Source: Tubulanus polymorphus
Lineage: Eukaryota; Nemertea; Palaeonemertea; Tubulaniformes; Tubulanidae
Length of the DNA: 64,000 nt
Direction of reading: 5' to 3'
Assembly (NCBI RefSeq): GCF_964204645.1
Contig: NC_134025.1
Span: 9,057,001-9,121,000, forward strand
Shown here: piece after piece, positions 1 through 13,036 of the stretch
How positions within the stretch are numbered: the first letter of the stretch is position 1
How the letters are laid out: the number at the start of each line of letters is the position of its first letter
Notes under the pieces: model-generated
What the model was told of the DNA's origin: nothing
Seen by the model: the letters and a program-made list of their open reading frames with translations, nothing else
Databases searched by the model: none
Translations under genes and position numbers: made by a program

Positions 1-2241
1 AACATAACCAGGCTTTAGGGGGTTGGTCCCTCGACTAAGCCAGATGCCGGTAAATCTAGATTAGATCTTATTTTCATACCTTTCATTGTCCTGACCAAAC
101 ACAAACCGTTCAAAGTAGTTAGACCTTTAAAACATAGTATAAGTATTTTATCAGTTATGTACATTTATTCTTATTGATATATACAGTCATAATCAAATAA
201 TAGTAATAATAATTATAATGTATAGGTACTATGCATAATAACAACATACCACCAGTATTAAGACAACACGGATAACGTCTGGATTCGTTGCCATGATTTC
301 TGCCGTATTGGCTATAATTTTATTTAAAATACGAATAAGTGTCTTTATCCCTTCTGTTCTTCATAAATTACATTTGGTAAAACAAAAAAAAAGTTTTGGA
401 AAACAAAAATCTCTATTTTCGCCAAACATTTATTCATACTTCTACATAACAGAATTGAAAATTTCTAGATGTTCATATCATGAAATTAGAAAAAGTCATT
501 TGCGCAGACCTGCCAACCCATATGGTTTAAACGTATTTTCATGTGTGCTGTATTGTAACACCATGGAGATGCCCTGAGCCACGCATATTATTTAATTAAA
601 GTATAACAGAATCTAGAAATTACTGGTATAATAATATCTTAATGAATCATAAACTTTAATAAGGGCCTATGAATCAATAAGGTGCTTAGATTTAGAATTA
701 CCAAACGCTATCTATTAAGAGTTTATTAAGCATGACTGCAATTAACTGATATCTATCTCAGAGTAGAGTTAACAAATAAAAGATGATGGGGCTTAGTTAA
801 AGCTTCGAAACTGTCAAGAAAATATACTGTTTTACAGACCTAACTGTGGGTTTCTATTTGTTTATTCAGCATCTTTATTTGATAGTTTTAATTTAGTAAC
901 ACTATTTGACCTGACAAAATTGCTTGAATTAGGTACTTTTCAGATTAAATACGGATTAGATATTGTAAAATATAGAAATCAATTTTTTTTAAATTCATCT
1001 TTTTTAAATCTAGCATAATAATATATTAACATTGATAATTATTTAGTTCCAATATAAGTGATGACATTAATTCTCACTATGTTTTAGTCATTTTTTTGGT
1101 TAGAAATTCTTTTTTCGACCAAAACTGGAAGCTTTTTTTCGCGTCGCACTACTCGTGAAAAAATACTGACAAACTCAAGAAAATACTGACAAACTCAAAA
1201 ATTTGTACTGACAACATATTTCTGGGATTGGCAGGTCTGCATTTGCGAACGCCAAGTGTCATATATTCCAATATTTTCACTCAAAAGATAGAAAGCCTAA
1301 GGGCCATGTCATAGCAAAGTTGTTTCATCTTGATAACAAATTCATCTCAAAGACCTTGTCAAAAGTTATGTAGTACGCAACAAAAATATAAGTCATACTC
1401 GCTATCACACATGACACAGGTCTAACAATAATCATCAATATCTAAGAGAACTGTTGCCGAAGGTGATTCAGCATGTTACAAAAAGCTAAGATAATAATAA
1501 TTATTATAATTATGATTATTATTATTATTAATATATGAGGTGTAGCAACCACTGTACATTTCTTTCGTATATACTCAAGTGCAGACATAGTCAACCGACT
1601 GAAACACCCTAAACAATAACTGATCAGATTTAATTATTACAATTATCAATATATTAATTAATGCTCGCGTAATATATCTTTGTGGCAACGAATACATTCA
1701 TAAATATACATTAAATTTATTCCATTTTTTTTCTTATCAAACATGATCAATGATAACTATTATCATTATCTTATATTTGTATGTATACATAACATACTGA
1801 TACCGAATAATGACAATGAAATCAATCGATGGTTCGTGTTGTTTCGTTTTTTGTGTTCTTCGTCAAGCTAGAGAAATCACGCGCCTTTTAAATAGAACCG
1901 TACTCTCGGGAACGCGACGGCCCGTTAGCAGTCGGTTCGGTCAAGTTACACATAGCTGCAAAGTTGGCCGATTCATTCAGCTTCACGCGATGTTGATGGT
2001 CTATCCCCAGATCGGCGATATCCAGCATGCATGAGAATGAATTATAGTCGATCGCGTACTCAGTGATAGGTATCTGGAGATGATCACCACGTCGTATTGA
2101 TTGTTGTTGTTCAAGTGTCGCGTGAATGAGAACGCTTAGTAAGTCTCAGAAAACGAGCGCAATATATTTGAATTATAACAGCCATGCCTGCAGCTATATA
2201 TATCGAATCATCCAGAGTCCACTATTAAGAATATTATGATA
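1..2241. other. Non-coding flank 3' of Rab5
   Basis: This AT-rich stretch has no coding region I can support. It holds one hAT-like insertion at 505-1239, listed separately. The part next to the Rab5 stop is probably Rab5 3' UTR, because that gene reads leftwards. The small open frames at 293-577 and 1810-2034 show no domain and no splice support. Confidence 0.6.
505..1239. mobile_element. hAT-like non-autonomous element, 735 bp
   Basis: The ends are CAGACCTGCCAA on the left and its inverse on the right (GGCAGGTCTG at 1230-1239). The 8-bp sequence CATTTGCG flanks the element at 497-504 and again at 1240-1247, a perfect target-site duplication. Eight-base duplications with short CA-starting inverted repeats are the hAT signature. 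The interior codes for no transposase I can see, so this is a deletion derivative or MITE. The internal part near 1150-1200 carries a short repeat of ACTGACAAACTCAA. Confidence 0.8.
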
Positions 2242-3994
2242 TCACTTGCAGCAACCTCCCGAAGAGGGAGAAGGTTCTTCTAAATTTACACTTGTACCGC
2301 CGGTGCCTCCCTGTTGTCGATTTGTTTCATTTTTCGGAAGTTTCTTCGCTGAAATAAACACAAGTGATTCGCACATTTAATCAAACAACACAAATCAACA
2401 TAATCAACACTCGGTCATAGCACCGTAAATCTCACCTATTGCCAAAAATAAGTCATTCACATTCATAGCTGTCTTCGCCGATGTTTCCATAAAAAGCAAA
2501 CTGTTATCTTCTGCATAAGATTGTGCGTCCTGCAATGACCGAAAAAATGAAAACTTAAGTTTTTTATATCACGAGATCGAGTTACTTTTAAGATCGAGTT
2601 GCAGCTATTCATAATTACAGAAACAGTTAAAATAAATAATAAACAATTCAACGTTTCATTTGCCCGCTTCTATGAAACAATGTTGAGGCCGCTACAAATT
2701 GAGATGAAAGCACGCAGTTTCGGCGCAGCTTCGGGCTTCAATCAGCGAGTGAGACATAAATAACTATGAACAATCAACCATCATCACAGGTACACACATA
2801 AAGCGACAACGAAAAATCAATAAACGCTGTTGATCGATGCGATGAGCTAGAAAAAACCCTTCAAAACGAAAATATTCATAAATCCATATGAAAAGCAAAC
2901 GAAATTCCAGTCAGCTATTCAATGAGTAATTACAACATTTCAGCATCAGTATCAGCATATAAGCGACTGACAGCTCTGCGATCTCGGTTAGCAGTACATA
3001 GTCCTTTATCTAAGCAATCATTTCAACAATACTAACAGTAAATAGTAATATAGCCAATTGTAAAGAAAAAATCAATGCATGACATTGTATAAAGCAGACT
3101 TACTTCATATTCCACCATTCGTTTGTTAGCTAAATCGGCTTTATTTCCAGCTAAAGCTATTACAATGTTCGGACTTGCTTGTCTCTGTAACTCTTTCACC
3201 CATGTTTTCGCTCGCCCAAATGTTTCCTATAAATTTGAGGTTGAATATTAACACACACAATACACCCAGTCGCCAAAATCTATCATTTTCAATCTGAATA
3301 CCATTTTGTGTTTGAAGAAAATCTTCGAACAGCTAACAAATGAATGTAAAATCCCACAAAAATACTAGAAACTTTCGGGTGGGCTTCAGTCTAAAATGAT
3401 ACGCTAAGACTAAGAAGGCTGTAAGGAACCACGCGCAATATTTCTAGAATTTTCAAATCAACCTTTTAGTCATTCAACGATTGTGGGATTTTACATTTAT
3501 TGTTACATCCATCAAAGATATTGTGATCTACTGATTCGGGAAACATCCCTAATAACACTTACATGATTAGTGATATCATATACAACAATAGCGGCTTGAG
3601 CTCCTCTGTAGTACATCGGTGCCAAACTGTGGTATCGTTCCTGACCTGCTGTATCCCAGATTTCAAATTTCACTGTCGTGTCATCTAGACAAACCGTCTG
3701 TGTGAGAAATGCAGCTGAAAAAGAGCAATAAAAATGAGGTCATTCGATGAAAATTTCAATATGGCCAGCTTCCATTCAAAACGGAATGTCAAAAATTTAG
3801 CCGATAGATTTCAGGGTATTGCGTTTCATACCTCCGATTGTACTTTCTTGGTACTCGTGAAATTGTCCTTTGACGAACCTGAGCACTAACGACGACTTTC
3901 CCACAGCCGATTCTCCGAGAAGTACGAGTTTAAATTGACAGATTTTTCCTTGTGTGGCACCATTCGGCCTTTGAGCTCCTCCACGGCCAGCCAT
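2242..3994 (-). CDS. RAB5: Rab5 small GTPase (early endosome)
   Basis: Ras-superfamily GTPase that controls early-endosome fusion and clathrin-dependent uptake. Five exons on the minus strand join in frame: 3832-3994, 3563-3714, 3104-3226, 2436-2529 and 2242-2348, giving 212 residues, close to the usual 215. The visible motifs are the P-loop GESAVGKS, the effector region ESTIGAAF, the switch II motif [11 protein letters not shown], the guanine-specificity motif GNKADLA and the ETSAKTA motif. The tail ends in two cysteines plus a lysine, which should be geranylgeranylated at the membrane; vertebrate Rab5 ends differently after the CC. All introns have GT-AG ends. The N-terminal [12 protein letters not shown] matches Rab5A/C style starts. 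The second intron (3227-3562) carries a small inverted-repeat insertion. Confidence 0.97.
3338..3501. mobile_element. Short inverted-repeat insertion in Rab5 intron
   Basis: The ends are inverted copies of each other: TGTAAAATCCCACAA near 3345-3359 and TTGTGGGATTTTACA at 3481-3495, about 20 bp in total. It lies within the Rab5 intron between 3226 and 3563. The CCCACAA core is shared with the insertion at 32264-32423, and both contain CTGAAG followed closely by CGAAA on the minus strand. I found no clear target-site duplication. Confidence 0.55.
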
Positions 3995-6055
3995 TTAAGA
4001 TTTTGCTCCAGGCTATTCAAACCAATTACTCAATATTTCTATGCTCTAAATAAAATATAGAATTAAATTGTATAAAATGAAACATTGTATTATATAATCT
4101 TAAGGTCATTTCTGATTGAAGTACAACAAACAATTTAGGCACAGACCCCAATTTGGAGTTTTCTGCTGATGATAGCATAATGAATTAAAATATTTTTGAA
4201 AACTACTTGCGAAGGCGAGGGTACTGGAGATCTTCATGAATGAATGAGTTTGGCCTACTTGTGTACTTGGAGAATGGATGAGACTAAAATTAACTAATAG
4301 CATGAAACTTAAGCACGTTCCAAAATTTATCATGAGATGGTATCGAAGTTATTTTAACCTCCAGCAAGGATATCAAATAACAAGGATCAGGATCAGGATT
4401 TTCACAAGTGTCAATGAAAACTGAGTGAATTAAATGACACAGATGACATGTACCAACTTCAAAACCATAAGTTAGGCCTGCCCAATCCTAACTAGCTAAC
4501 AGCTCCCCACTGGCACCAATAATGCCAAAAATAACAGGTATCGCGACTTTTCAATTGACATACAAAAAAGAAAGGAGAACTCATCGGGTGATCAAAATGA
4601 ATTAGGAAATTCGGAATCGGATGATGATTATTTTTCAGAAGCCCAAAAAATGACATTTTCCAATTAATCGACGGCATTGAATCAACATTTTAACAGATTA
4701 TACACACCAGAAAATTCACCACCGATACGTAGAACAGTTGCAGCGACGTGACAAATGCCAGCAAAATGAGAAATGGGAAGAATTTGGTAATATTTCGATG
4801 TAAATTTTACGTATTTAACACCACCCTCTGATGGCCGCGAACTACTTCTTATAACGTAATGTATTTCCGTGTATTACTACACCGGTGGGTCGAATTCACC
4901 GAAAACGACAAATAGCAGTAAATATGCTTGCAAACGCATTCCAATACGATTTTGTAAGGTTTTCATTTGGATTTACACTGTTTTTACTCGTTGACACCTT
5001 TTATTAAAAAACAACCGGTTTATTTAGCGGCGCGCGAGATCCCAAACGTTATTCGCCGTGGTCACCGCCGCGCGCCAGTGACGTCATAATTGCGTGAAAA
5101 AAAATCAATTAGTTCGGCAATTATTTTCACGTTATATCAATTGTCATTTTTAAATCACATTGAATTCTCAGATTTTTTCTCTGAAAGAATTTCAGCAAGA
5201 TAAATTCTACTTTTAAACTTCTAGTTTTAAACTCCTTGCTTGAAAACTTGCTTTTTTGGTAAAATTAAAAAAGTGTACCAGGGTACGCTTTCTTATTTGT
5301 TATCAGCTTTTGATACTCAAATGATATAGTGTATATTGTTATGGGACCTTTTATTTGCTCCTTTGTTTTCTGTAGATCGAAAGCAATAACTTTTGATTGG
5401 AATTGATGTCTTGAACTCCGTTGCCAGGAAATTCGAAAACAATATGGCTGACTGACTGATTAAAAGTGATCGTCTTGTTCTCTGCTAGTTTCTTCATATC
5501 TTTTGTAAGTATAGACTCGTAAAACCCAATACTTCTGTGTGATTGATTGCATGCAAGGGATCTGTGGATTGAATTTACTTTTTAACGACGATGGTGATGA
5601 TGATGCTGTTTCAGCGTTAGATGGATCAAAAAATTTGAGTCTTCAACTTTTTTTTTGTCGGACGTTGTTGACTCGTTTCCGTTTCGACTCGATCGAACAC
5701 AGACACTTGACAGCACAAGAAGTCTTATTTAAACAGTGTTTAATGATGCTAAAATGTAAAGCCTAGAGATCACTCTGATCAAGAAAATAATATTCATATC
5801 ATTATTCCTCGACCTCGGCTTTTCTACTAAGTAAATCTAGCCTCTTTTCCAGGCTAAGCTCTTGCTTGAATAGAGCTTGTCAGAGCAGAGGGTCTATAAT
5901 GCAGCATACCATTAGTTTTACTTCTGTACACCTAGCCCCTGTTGTCTGTTTTTATCAACATTCATAGGAAAGAAACGTGACAAAAATTGTAAAATGAATT
6001 ACCGGTAGGCTTAATCTGTGCCACCTACTTAGGCCTAACTGCTAATCGACAATGA
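3995..6055. promoter_or_regulatory. Rab5-EFHB divergent intergenic region with CRE
   Basis: Upstream region between two divergently oriented genes. A perfect cAMP-response element, TGACGTCA, is at 5079-5086 in a local GC-rich patch (5030-5090) that looks like a promoter core. A GTTGCC half X-box (RFX-like) starts at 5420, which would suit the ciliary gene EFHB, but the second half is poor. No coding sequence is supported; untranslated first exons of both genes probably lie here. Confidence 0.5.
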
Positions 6056-6610
6056 CACAGGGGTTTGGCGATGGGCTTGGATCGTGTTTTCTATGTGGTT
6101 GCTTGGATTTTACTTCCGGGTTGTTAATAATCTCGCGAGAATGGCACTAAATATGAACTGCAAATAAATTCAAAATATCACAGAAATACCTTGTGTTAAT
6201 GTTGTATATTTATCCGCTATTAAGTTCCGATAAACAATTGGCTGATAAGGGTCAGTATCAGACGGTCGTCACGCTTTACTATATAAAATAATTATAAGTG
6301 ATTTTATATAGTCAGACGCGACTGATAATATATGAATGTTTGATACTGGGTAGGTAGTATTTTAGAAAAACATTTCATATTTCTCTCAGTGTATATTATG
6401 ATTATCAGCGATCAACTCATGAAAAACGAAAATTATGTTACAGCACCTGCGGTAAAATTTCGACGCAACACTGCCACATACTTCCGCTAATCATTTCCGG
6501 GTTTGTGATGAGCAGTGTTCGTGAGTAAAGGAAATATTCAATTTTTTCAATTTCTTGATCCAAGCAACCACATAGAAAACACAATCCAAGCCCATCGCCA
6601 AACCCCTGTG
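6056..6610. mobile_element. hAT-like element, 555 bp, upstream of EFHB
   Basis: Terminal inverted repeats of about 53 bp with one mismatch begin CACAGGGGTTTGGCGATGGG and end in the inverse. The flanking 8-bp duplication GACAATGA is perfect at 6048-6055 and 6611-6618. It has no transposase frame. It sits about 160 bp before the first EFHB coding codon, between that codon and the candidate promoter near 5.1-5.4 kb. The CACAGGG ends resemble those of the elements at 18836 and 44366. Confidence 0.85.
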
Positions 6611-6770
6611 GACAATGATTGTCTCCTGGTCTTTCTTCAAGTTATCATGATTATCATATTATAAAATCCCAAATGTATGTGACATGTGTAGCCTTAGCCT
6701 TAAGCCAATCTAAAACTTATTCTTAATAACTTTCATTTTCAGCTTGGACTTTCCTTTCAACAATATAACT

Positions 6771-9700
6771 ATGGTTTCCACCGCTGTACAGCCATCGAAT
6801 AGTTCAACATTACCATGGGTGATGCCTAATATCAACACAAAAAGTATCTATGCAGGTCGTTTCAGAGACAGAAATCCAGATGTTTCTGCTGTAAGCATTC
6901 GATTGTTAAGTATCCTGTTTCAGAGGCATCTTTTCATAGAATATTTAACGCTCTAAATGAGATGCACATTTTTTGATTAAAATCCCAGCGGAGTGATCTG
7001 TAGGCCTACCCATTTGTTATAGATATTTATGTATCTTAAACTTTCATAATCCTATTTATTCTAAGGCTGGAAAACTCACAGCAACTGGTGACTCTGCGCA
7101 ACTCTGTATTGAGAAACACTCTCAAACCAAAAGGGTAAGAATGATGTTTGATATTATTTTCTTTGAAAACCATTATTAAAAAAGAAGCGTTTGTGTCTCA
7201 GGTTCTATGAAAACAAAATACCGGTATTAGACTAATTGGTACGAGTAGTTTTAGTATGAAATTTGGTTATTTTTAGCCCCCAACTCCAGAAGCAGTGCGT
7301 AGATTTCATGCTAGTTTACAACCAGAAGCAAGCAAGGCTCGAGTTTTCTACAGTAAAGCATACGATCCGCATAGACAATGGGCAGCAGCCATGACACATG
7401 GACTGAGCATTCAACCATCAGTCACCGCTGCCGAGCTTCTCAATCCGCACCCGAATACTCGTTTCAAACAAAGAATCCTTGACAAGAAAGAGTCGTACTA
7501 CCTAAGTCATCAACAGCCTCTCGGAAAATCGCATGACCAAAGGCCGGGACTTCCATATCGTATCAATCGCAATCCTCATATCATTACTTATGGTATTCCA
7601 ACAGAAAAAGGTAAGTCATCTGATTGAAAATAGCTCGAAAACTTTACAGAATGAAATGATTTAATTTCCAATATAAGATTCACTCGTTTTCCGATAATGA
7701 TATTGTAGGTCTAGTTAGTTTCATAACATTTACAGGTTATCGAAATTTGGATAAGGATGCTTTGCTAAAATTCTGTTATTTCATCACCTGTATTTTAAGA
7801 AATTATAGAATTATGGCAATTTCATATCCCCAGTGCCAATATTTTTCAGAGAACAAGTTTGCTCAATCAAACTTGGATTCAATGGAAATTCTTTTCTTTG
7901 TAATGCCAAATTCGTTATAACGCCATGTTTTTCATCGGTCCGAAGAGCGGCGTTATAAAGGACTTATACTGTAAATGTAGAATATATTCATAAACATTGA
8001 CTGGACTCTGCATTTTTTAATATTTCCAGGAGGAAGTGCTGGTGAAATGGTGAATCCTGACAAAACATATGAAGAGGTAGACAGAGAAGATTTTATTGGC
8101 CATGATCTCTACACTCGGTCGCATGCTGATTACCTCGTAGGCGAACGCGTTTGTCGTAGTTATACGTCGCCGAGCTTTAATCCGAGGTCGTGTTTCGGAA
8201 TTCCGACTCCTCACAGTAACGATGGTCGACACGTTCGTAGCAACCTGCGCTGGCTGACCGATATCCAGGCTCAGAAAGCTGCGCCTATTGTTTCTAAAAG
8301 ATTAGACAACTTTCGCGAACGCACTCAACCACAACTAGGCAAAGTGCACGATCCGTATGTATCATTTATGTATTTAGAACACCTAAAGTTTTTTAGCAAT
8401 CTTAACCTTTATCATGAAGAACTGGCATTTAAAAACATCATAAAAATGAAATGGTTTCATGTTTCATTTCATTTTACATGTTTCATAATCATTTCGTTTC
8501 ATGTTTTTTACAGTTGACATTGTCAAGATCTTTTCTTGTTATCATTTGCTTTTAATTGATGAATCATGTAGGCCTACATTTATTTGTTTTTTTTTGTCAG
8601 AATCAAGGACACATTAAAAGTAGGACCTGATCATACATTTGGCATACTGCTGAAACCTGATGATTATGGTGCAGGAGATCTCATACACATGCGATCTGCC
8701 GGTGCTTATTTGCGCGGCAAGGAAAGACAACGAGGAGTCCTAGCTGCAATTCGACAGCATCTCAAGAAAGCGAATTATCATAATTTCCATGATTTACTAG
8801 CTGCTTTTAAATTCTATGATAAGGTAGTTTCACTGAGAGTCTTATTTCTTTAACTTTTTTCTTCAATTGAATTTTCTTAACTTAACGCATCAATTTTTCT
8901 GTCACATCATTGCAGGATGGGTCAGGAAAAATTGACATCAATGAACTGAGAGAAGCGTGTGTTCAATTCAGTCTACCTGTAGAGCCCGAATTGCTCGAAC
9001 AATTAATGGATTTCTGCGACACCAACAATAATGGCTTTATTGATTACATTGAATTTGCTAACTTTTTGAATTGGAAGGATAAATTGCCTACTGGATTTGA
9101 AAACCAAGGTACATCAATTTTTCGAAGTATGCCATGTATACACATAGCCTGTTATAATTCTTTGTATTGTATTGTAACTGATGTGTACATATGTTGCCTT
9201 TAATGTTTTTGCAGTTATTCGACCTCATACTACTGGAAATTTGATAGAAAAACACGATATCACTCCCAAGTCTCCGGCTAGTGCGGAAAGCACACCGCGA
9301 CGTATTCAAAAACAGATCGATCAGGCGATAGGTGAACATCGCACCAGTAATCAAATGATAAATGCCGTGGTCGGTGGAGTTTCAACACGAGGTTAGTCTA
9401 AGATAAATCCGATGTCACTCTTAAAGTGTTTATTTAGCAAAAGATTTTGAAAGTAAAAAGGATGAAAATTTTTCAGATTATCGAACGTACGGTGTTCCAA
9501 CGATCAGAGCTGATCTTCCCGCACCGAGAATCAAACGAGTTGAAGACAGGAAAAACTACGGAGATGAGTCCGATGCTCACGGTCTGATGAATCCATCGTA
9601 TTTCAGTTTGAGAGGCGTTTATGAAAAGGATTTCCTGAAACCAAGAGGTTATGATGAGGTACATCAGGTTGAATCAAACAGCAGTAAAGAAGCGCATACC

Positions 9701-10039
9701 ATCAAAATCGATATATGAATTTTACTATAACTCGGCATATAAGTTGAAGTCAATATTTTAGTGATAAAATCGGGGGTTAAAAACTCGACTTATTTGCCGG
9801 TTTTCACAGTATATATCCATTATGACTTAACATTTATGGGCCCTATAATGACGTCTTTTATATTTCAGATGAAATATATATTCACCAACATCGGCGTACG
9901 TATGACTGGCGAGGTATTCGATCAGTTGTGGAAAACAGCAGAGAAACGCCACCCGAAAGGATACGTTAGCGTCGAACTGTTCAGAAATGTCCTCGATGAA
10001 TTGCAAGCCAGTCAAGTTGAAGATAAGGTTTATTCCTAA
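6771..10039 (+). CDS. EFHB: EF-hand domain-containing family member B
   Basis: Ciliary/flagellar EF-hand protein; in vertebrates EFHB is linked to axonemal doublet microtubules and to store-operated calcium entry. Nine exons join in frame: 6771-6890, 7066-7134, 7277-7610, 8030-8354, 8601-8823, 8916-9108, 9215-9391, 9477-9658 and 9869-10039, giving 597 residues. A pair of EF-hands is visible, the second loop being DTNNNGFIDYIEF (exon 6) and the first centred on the exon 5/6 junction (DKDGSGKIDINEL). Upstream are family-typical segments such as GIPTPHSNDGRHV. Human EFHB is longer at the N terminus. The frame is open back to the acceptor at 6742, so an upstream coding exon is possible and the ATG at 6771 is a minimum call. 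The 3' UTR is about 0.9 kb. Confidence 0.9.
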
Positions 10040-11819
10040 ATGCCGAGTATTTTACTGTCTTTCGAAAATTTATGTACAAATCTTGCCTTAATACACTTCA
10101 ATCGTTGATAATCATCTCAAAGAGTAAAACTTCTTGTTGCATGATTTATATTCATTGTTCTAATGTAAATCACTTTCATACAGTTGTACTTGGCCCTATT
10201 GCCTTTGCTTCACATGGTATTTTCCAGTTTTCCTGAATGATTATTGATACGATTAGATACGTGTAATGGTCTAATCGTGTATCAATGTTAATTTTCAATT
10301 GTATCTGTACCATCCATTTTGCTAGATTTTTACATTTACCAATAATACAGTGTAGTTCCGATGATAGTCGTTTCCCTAGACTGCTGATTCCATTTACATT
10401 TAAGTATTTAGCTTTTTACTGATGCTGCTGATAAGATTATAGTATTCCTCTAATACATAATATAGACTGCTGATGTGATGTACAAATTTAACCCATTTAG
10501 TATTCAAATGATTTAAACTGAGTTTACAGGAAGGAAGAATGGTATATTATGTTTTTCCAAAAAAACACTAGGTTGTAGATATTATCATTGAAAGGTCACA
10601 TTTGAAATCTTACTTTTAGTTTTGAATATCTGGCTGCTGACTTAACTAGTTAAATAGTTAATAGAAATATCAATGTTCCATAGACTCTGTGATATTACTA
10701 TCAAGTATTACTGTATTGTGTGTGTATGTGTGTGGTTTCAATCATTCGTGAGAATTTTTAGTAATACATTTTATTAATGTTTTTTTTTCACTATATATCT
10801 TATTTGTTGTCGATATTTGCACTTAAGTAATGGTATGTTTTAGATTTCTTGTTGATTTTGCAACACTGCATATAGAGGCATTATTCTCGTTTATTGTGTA
10901 CATATCAAAATTTTGTAAATAAAAGTACTTTTCATTTGTCATGGAAAAAGAATTGCACTTGTTATCTGATTGATGTTCCGAAGTCCTAGTGCCCAGGAGC
11001 CAGTTCCGCAGTTCCAAGTTGAGATTTGGACAAATTCTTGAATCCTGATGCAAAGAAAGGATTTAACTGATAAACGCTGGTCTGATGAGCTTTGGTTCTT
11101 CCATGTTATCAGCAAATAAGGCATGATTTTTAGTAATTTCATAATGCGTTGTCCACATACAGTAAGCCATATTGGCATTCAACTGAATTTTTACCGGTAC
11201 TTGGTTAGCCACTTTGCGTCCAATATGGACATTCCGAATGTGCACACACCTGCAGGTTGCCGCCAAATATTGTCATGTTTCCAATCCTCTAGTTGAGTAG
11301 GACTTCAAATCTGCACAACCATGAAATAAATACATGAAACCTCGCACATAAGACTGAAGAAGATATACCGGTATAATGGATAGAATTTTAAATTTTTATT
11401 ATAACATATCTTAGAATGATAATTCTATATAGTAATGAGAACACTTATGATGAGCCAGTTGCTAACAGAAAAACTACAAGAAAATGACAAAAAGTTACAA
11501 TAATCTCAATGGTAAATTAATCTCAATAAACACGGGTATTTACATCCCAATGAATAACAGTAAAATACATACATAAATACGGATTTTACGAAAACCTTTG
11601 ATATATATATTTTTTTTAAATTAGATCATTATGGTGGGCCTAGTACAATGTCTTCAAGTAAGTAACTAGAAAGCATATTTCTAGGATCGGAATCATTCTT
11701 TATTTTCTAGTACATACATCATGCAGTACTACTCATATACAAAGATAATGACATTATCTGTTGGAAGGCATTCAAATATATACATCCTGTAGAAAATATT
11801 CATTTAGATTATATCTTTA
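10040..11819. other. Convergent 3' UTRs of EFHB and PP2D1
   Basis: No coding region is supported. The left half is probably the long EFHB 3' UTR ending near 10940, and the right part is probably the PP2D1 3' UTR read from the other strand. A TTTATT (AATAAA on the minus strand) at 11699-11704 could be the PP2D1 poly(A) signal. The short open frames on the minus strand at 10823-11266 have no recognisable content. Confidence 0.5.
10918..10923 (+). terminator. Candidate poly(A) signal of EFHB
   Basis: AATAAA in a TTTTGTAAATAAAAGTAC context, about 880 bp after the EFHB stop. It is the best canonical hexamer before the PP2D1 side begins. Confidence 0.45.
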
Positions 11820-13004
11820 TCATAGGCCAGACCCTTGAAGCAGAACTATCATCACAGTAACATTATCTTTACTGCCTGCTAATAATGCAGCTTGCACGAG
11901 TCTTTCTGCCATTGCTTTAGCAAATTCACGATGAATCTCTTCCTTAGACAGGCTTCTGCGTGATAATCTAGATTCGGATATTGAAAATGCCTCTGTTATA
12001 GTTTCAATATCACCTTCATTGCCGCTATCATCATCCAAGTTACTCCCAATTTCAGTTTTAATATCCCTGTAGTCTTCATTTTCCTCCTTGAAACTCACTT
12101 TTGAAGTGTTGCTCTTCCCGGTGTCGGGTCGTTGTCTAATAAGTGTGTTTACACCCTCATTCGATATGACTTCATCCGAGTCAGAGTTTTGAAATATATC
12201 CTCGGTAGTTTGCTGACCGAATGTGTAATTATTCTCGAGATCAGATTTCTCTTGGTCATCGTGAAAGTTTTTGATCTTGTTCTTTTTTTGACGCTCGAGA
12301 AATTCATTGTATTCTTTCAGAAGTGGCTTGAGGCTTGTACTGACACGGCTTGGAGGCATCAATATATCAGTAGGAAGCATCTGTAAATATGATTTAACCA
12401 TCTAATTAGCACTAGTTTGTCACACAGTCCATTAAAACCTGATATGAGACAATTATTATGAATTAGTTAAGTAATTGTATAGCGAATTAATGAAAAATGG
12501 TTTATCTAAAATTTCTGAATAAAGATAGTTCATTCTTGCATTATCTAAAAATGTAAAAAATATTTGAAATTATATTAGATTTAATGTATACATGCATCTT
12601 CTTGATATATTTTCCCAATAAGCAAAGCATGCTGATAAAAAACTCACCGTGGAAACTTAAAAGGGATTTTTAGAGATCAAAGAAAAACATAAATACTTCT
12701 TAGAGCATGCAAGAAACAAAGGATGCAAACCACCACAGCATATATGTGATATAAACGGTATATGGTTCTGTATTGATTTTACCTTGTTGTACTTCATAAT
12801 TAGGAACCAGAAATACTACGAAAAGTTTAAGTGAACAAGAAAGAACTATATGAATATAACCTGGAAAACTTATGACAAGCCGACAACATACAAAGCAGCA
12901 ATTGAAGATTTAAAGCAGAAACAATAATTAACATTATCTAGTAAATAAGCCCCAAAACTGTTAAATCGTCCAACCAATTCTTTTTACTTTGGAGTGACAA
13001 AATT

Positions 13005-13036
<32 letters not shown>

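Noticed and set aside
5539-5766. Plus-strand 75-codon frame upstream of EFHB
   Set aside because: No similarity to known EFHB N termini and no good donor continuing its frame; left as intergenic.
7914-7959. Short TTATAACGCC/GGCGTTATAA inverted repeat in EFHB intron 3
   Set aside because: Only about 10 bp per arm; too small to call an element on its own.
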